This document shows positions 60,155-64,000 of a stretch of 64,000 bases of DNA, piece after piece. A program made the position numbers and the translations under genes. Where the stretch lies: the NCBI GenBank assembly GCA_014281115.1, contig JACONQ010000015.1, forward strand, positions 1,116,001 to 1,180,000, read 5' to 3'. The stretch comes from Laburnicola sp. R22_1. Lineage: Eukaryota > Ascomycota > Dothideomycetes > Pleosporales > Didymosphaeriaceae. The notes under the pieces are model-generated. The model saw only the letters and a list, made by a program, of their open reading frames with translations. It had not been told where the DNA came from and did no database searches. The stretch's first letter is position 1; every line of letters starts with the position of its first letter.

Positions 60155-61228
60155 TTGGAAGGCACTGTCTGCGGAATTGTTGGTAAATAGCTGCGATGTT
60201 GAAATATATTGGTGATAATCTACGAGTGCTATGACGTTATGAGGGTGATAACTTTTCCTACTTGGTACTGTTTGTACGTGTGGGGACTATATTGATTGAA
60301 TCGCTTGTAGTTGAGCAAAGTGCTGTTGCTTAGAATTTGTATAGAATAGTGGGCAACCGCAGCATGTGTAACGCAAAGACACAACGCCAACCTCCAGGGC
60401 AACGGTCTGCTCCGCAGGCCCACATGCAAGTATGCAGTGTAAATATCTATAACCGCACCCAGAGCCAAGGCTCCCGCAAAAGACCAAAAAGACCCTATTC
60501 CCCCTCCCCAACCGCAGGCCACCCGCCCTTACCCCTTCAGCCCAAAAAACTTCAACTCCATCTCCCCGCCCTTCTCAACCGCCATCTTCTTCGCCTCCCT
60601 CCCCTGCACCCTCTCATACCACCCCCTCAACTTCTCATACTTACTCAAATCGCAGTACAGAACAGCAAGACAAAAATGTACTTCGCGCAACGGCAGATCG
60701 AGACATCGAAGGGATTGCAGACGCTATTGGAGACTTTCAATCATGCATTTATTCATTCCTCCTCCTCTTACAAAGCAAATCAGCCCAGAAGAGCTCACGT
60801 TTTCGGCCTAAGGCTCGAAATATACGTAGAGGCAAGAAAGTATACCTACATGCATGCATTCAGGTTCAATCAACTCTACATAAAAAATACACTTATCTAC
60901 ATACTGATTATCATTATTGTCTTCCCTCTCCTTCTCCTTTCGAATCCAATCCAATCCAATCACTCCTTCCACTACCTCACCATTCAAGAAAAGAAATGAG
61001 ATGCGGGATGCAAGATCTACATATATCCAATTAGGTATTAGGATAACACAGTGCGTGGTTCATAGTAAAGTACGTTCGTACTACCTACCCATCGATATCC
61101 TTCGTCCGAGCACAAGCCGCTCAGGTAGACACCCAAGCACCACTTCCTAGCGTACAACAAGATCTTTACGACAAAGCATAGCGAAGCCAATGCAACAGAG
61201 TCTACGAATGGCCCCGTATCAGCAAATG
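60155..61228. other. Intergenic region with a gene relic
   Basis: Holds a glutathione S-transferase fragment (60529-60678) and AT-rich simple sequence (TCCAATCCAATCC at 60943-60960). No intact gene seen. Confidence 0.6.
60529..60678 (-). pseudogene. Glutathione S-transferase C-terminal relic
   Basis: The minus-strand frame reads FCLAVLYCDLSKYEKLRGWY, then ERVQGREAKKMAVEKGGE and stops at 60529. This is the end of the all-helical GST C-terminal domain (family pattern LRYVDLSKYPKL-WYERV). About 50 residues are left: no N-terminal thioredoxin fold or start codon was found in the 500 bp upstream. The fragment has normal base composition, so it decayed by deletion, not RIP. Confidence 0.65.
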
Positions 61229-61447
61229 CTAAGCCGTCGATGCCGACCCATGGCCTCCACCTCCAACCCCTGAAGAACCCGTACCACTAACCCCTCCTCC
61301 CGAAGTATCCGTATAACAAACCCCGGTAGAAGCATCAGAGCCACTCCCCGCCATCCCACTCCCAGAATCTTGATTCTGCATGCCGTTATTCCAATTGTGC
61401 AGATGCGTCATGCCGTTCGCATACAGGCGGGCGTTGTACCCAGCGGG

Positions 61448-62683
61448 TCATAGCGGCGCTTGAACGCAGCAGTTGCGCGGCCGGGGATGCGTGTCTGGAG
61501 TCGGACAGCAGCCGCTTTCTCGCTGCTGCAGCGGCCGCTGAGCCCGAGGCTGTGGTTGCGGGGGCTGCAGAGGGCGCGCTTGCGGCATGCAGGGGATGGG
61601 CGAGAGTGTTTGGACGAGAGGTGGCAGCGCGGGGGCCATCTTGTTGTAGTCAGCCCACGTGTGTTCGGGGAGGTTGGAGTAGGCTTTTCCCGAGGTGAGG
61701 AGGAGGATATAGGACGATGGGTGGTGTGGGAAGAGATAAAGACCCTATATGAACGATATCAGTATCCTTGTCGTGGATTCCTTCCTTCCCCGTTGCACGT
61801 GCGGCTATAACTCACTGCGACGCCGTTGAAATCCGGGACCTCCTCCAAGAACTTATTCGTCCCTTTTAGCCCCTCTTCTTTCTCTTTGTCCTTGAGATCC
61901 CAGCTCCCGCCTCCCTTTACCGTGCGCATGAAGTAGCTTCCGTTCGCGCCAAGAGTGACAAAGCTCGGTGCATCCCTGCCGTCTTCTTTCCATACTGTTT
62001 TCCAAGCGTCTTGGCTCTCGAGGCGATGTAGGAGCGCTTTTTCAAGAGTCGGCGGTAGGTTGCTCCAGGACGCGGATGTTTTGTCGTGTGCGTAGTAGGA
62101 TTCGTAGGGTCCGAGGGAGACGGAGAGTGTGGAGAGGTCGCGAATGATGCCCGGGTGTCCGTGATAGAGGTATTCGGTTAGAGGGTTGGGAAGATTGTAG
62201 TGGCCTGGGAATGTGAGCTTGAGATACGGCGGCATGTTTGAACTGTGTAGGGAGATGGAAGCAATATAGACATTGACGAATCCAACATAAACATGATTGT
62301 GTAGCCAGAGAATAGTAGTACTTACTACATCTCACTTCCCCATCGTGATCTCGATAGCTCACAAGATACGTCCCATTGTCGCCGATAGCAAACTCGATAA
62401 CATCTCTAATCGGCGGCTGTTTCGTAAACAACGCTTCCACGTCCGGTGGCAGATTATGCCTAGAGCTCGTTAGAAAAGTCCCCAATCAATTACCGTTCCC
62501 CGGAAATGGCATCAAAAGCATGGATTACACATAATCAATGCTATTAACCCACTCCGCACCCAACACCCCCCAAAACAAAAGACGCCTAGAAAAACACAAA
62601 CCCACTCACCAAGCCCAATGCGTAGGACTATTAAAGAAGTAACTCTCCTTCCGCCCCATCACAAAAGACACAAAGATCGGCAT
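61448..62683 (-). CDS. Hypothetical four-exon protein, 3' end uncertain
   Basis: Exons (minus strand): 62683-62610, 62459-62322, 62242-61816 and 61744-61448, giving 311 residues. It starts MPIFVSFVMGRKESYFFNSP. The middle is well conserved in look: HNLPPDVEALFTKQPPIRDV, FAIGDNGTYLVSYRDHDG, MPPYLKLTFPGHYNLPNPL and LGANGSYFMRTVKGG. The last reads PSSYILLLTSGKAYSNLPEH. These G.NG.Y/S.G repeats suggest a beta-rich fold, but I do not recognise the family. The exon 2 donor is a GTACTA; the better GTAAGT four bases upstream would break the frame. After exon 4's stop the same frame runs on (PAGYNARLYANGMTHLHNW) to a Gly/Ser-rich tail ending at 61229. The true end may therefore be spliced differently or damaged by indels. 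Confidence 0.6.
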
Positions 62684-63462
62684 CTCGACTCAAAAACGAC
62701 TGAACCGAGCGGAGCGGGCGACACCACCAGTTGACACCAAGCGAACAGCAATGAAGCGCGCAACACCAGGACCTAGGAACGAGAAGCAAAAAGAAAGAAA
62801 AGGTATCACAAACGACGCGTAGCCAGGGTATCAATGAAAGGTAAAAACGGCAACGAGCGAAGCGCAGGTTCAATGTTGCGAGGAGCCGGCCTTGCTGCGG
62901 TTTTGGGGGCGGCTCAGCTAGGCTGTCGCTGTCGCTGTCACAGCCCCTCCTCTCGTGTTCGCTTAAACTTACCGGTATGGGAGTTGGACTATCAACTATT
63001 GTGTTTCTGATAATTTTGGTTGTTGTACAGTCATCATCTTATGTTATACGGATCCCAAAATCATCTGTGGATAGTAGTCTACGTTGTATCCGCGTTGGAG
63101 ATATGGTACATGTGTGGTTGGACGGGGGGTCCCTGCATGGGGGTGGCAACCTCCATTTACAAGATAGATTGCACGGGAAAAGCGCAATAGTACTGTGATT
63201 CATTGCTCAAAGATTTTGCATTGTTTACCAAAGCCCACTGCTTCCCATGGAGCAAGCTGCAGCCCCGCTTCACTGCCCCGCTATCGAAATACAATTGATA
63301 CGGGCGACCATTATATCGTAGCAAATAAGCGATTTCTCTTCTTTGAACGCCTAATCCGAACAAAACGATCCATGGAAACGCAGAGCCTTAGACGGATCTC
63401 GCCTCAAGTGCTCCATCCCCTCGAAAACTCAGTACGCACTTGATCATGAATACGAGGAATGC
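62684..63462. other. Intergenic region
   Basis: 5' region of the hypothetical gene and 3' flank of the PHD gene. A plus-strand frame at 62977-63198 (73 codons, hydrophobic start) has no support. Confidence 0.5.
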
Positions 63463-64000
63463 CTACCTGTTTCCTCTTCGCCCAGGCAGCGGAGGAGGCA
63501 CTTTGGGATTGCCATGTGCATCGGTGCCGAGAGTTTCCCTGCATTCAGGACAATACCACTTGATACGGCGTCCGAATTGCACGTTCTCCTCTAAGCCCAC
63601 GCAATTGTAATGAAACCACTCTCTTTCACACTAGATTATATCAGTATTGTCAACAGGGAAGGGTCAGTAACAGACTCACTTGATTATCACATTTGACCAT
63701 AGTCCCATAGCTGACATCTTCACATATGCAGTATTGCTCCTCGTTCGGGTCGATATCCTCTAGCTCAGACTCTTCTCCGGACTTTTTCTTTTTCTTGTTC
63801 TTGTGACCCTGGACACGTTTCGCATTGGTCACTGTCTTCTGGCCACCTTCGCTGGTTGTAATCTCGCCCTTTGGAGGAGGCTTCTTGCGCGTGCTCGTCC
63901 GGGTAGGAGCGTTGAGTGCAGATTGGCTAAAGATACTGTGGCGACGGCTGACTTCACGGGGAACCTTTTCCAGCTCAGGGGGTTTGGGCTCCTCGCTCTG
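63463..64000 (-). CDS. ING-type PHD-finger protein, 3' part (partial)
   Basis: Two visible exons: 64000-63680 (open at the window edge) and 63630-63463, separated by a 49-bp GT...AG intron. The PHD finger reads [20 protein letters not shown], then the second exon's [18 protein letters not shown] and [12 protein letters not shown]. All eight zinc ligands (C4HC3) are present. The YCIC...YG.M..CDN..C..EWFH..CVGL pattern is that of ING proteins (yeast Pho23, Yng1, Yng2), which read H3K4 methylation within histone acetyltransferase or deacetylase complexes. The tail ends [15 protein letters not shown]. Upstream, a basic stretch ([10 protein letters not shown]) and an acidic patch precede the finger. 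The N-terminal ING domain lies outside the window, so which paralogue it is cannot be said. Confidence 0.88.

Noticed and set aside
62977..63198. 73-codon plus-strand frame with a hydrophobic start, possible small secreted protein
   Set aside because: No cleavage-site support, no cysteines pattern and no conserved motif; the N-terminal hydrophobic stretch alone is weak evidence.

Overview
The window is filamentous-ascomycete (Pezizomycotina) DNA, most likely a dothideomycete. The evidence is short introns (46-71 bp where resolved, one about 150 bp), fungal gene families (Trs120, an ING-type PHD protein, a CAP/PR-1 secreted protein, a fungal sacsin-like ATPase) and a two-compartment layout. 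Bases 1 to about 42640 are AT-rich, almost gene-free and packed with nested transposons. From about 42640 to 64000 the composition is ordinary and genes are closely spaced.

The AT-rich block looks mutated by RIP (repeat-induced point mutation). TpA is everywhere, CpA/TpG are rare, and former Gln codons read as TAG, so most transposon proteins survive only as traces. Recognisable elements are: a gypsy pol relic (1-2150); two Fot1/pogo DNA transposons with TA target sites (12484-14341, 34933-36786); a copia element with 289-bp LTRs and target duplication AAAAC (16779-26621); a Tc1 element inside it (21708-23775); a GC-rich 197-bp solo LTR inside it (25130-25326); and a chromodomain gypsy element with 189-bp LTRs and target duplication CTAGG (27663-34624). 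A fold-back element (8768-9889) has arms of about 275 bp. Around and within these lie at least four families of small retroposon-like repeats, here called X, A/T, S and Y. Their copies are flanked by direct duplications of 10-16 bp, and X, A/T and S copies share one fixed end while the other end varies. This is the signature of 5'-truncated, target-primed reverse transcription.

The gene-rich part, in order, holds: a SPATA20/YyaL-type thioredoxin-domain protein (+, 42893-45208); a secreted CAP-domain protein (+, 47640-48680); a 1733-residue sacsin-like protein with an N-terminal HSP90-type ATPase fold and a C-terminal HELAH motif (-, 49766-54967); the TRAPP II subunit Trs120/TRAPPC9 (+, 55515-60154), divergent from the sacsin-like gene; a glutathione S-transferase C-terminal relic (-); an unnamed four-exon gene with a disturbed 3' end (-, 61448-62683); and the 3' part of an ING-type PHD-finger gene (-) running off the right edge. 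The gene-rich genes do not form an obvious pathway: they are housekeeping (trafficking, chromatin, redox or protein quality) plus one secreted protein. Product names rest on motifs read by eye; no database search was possible.
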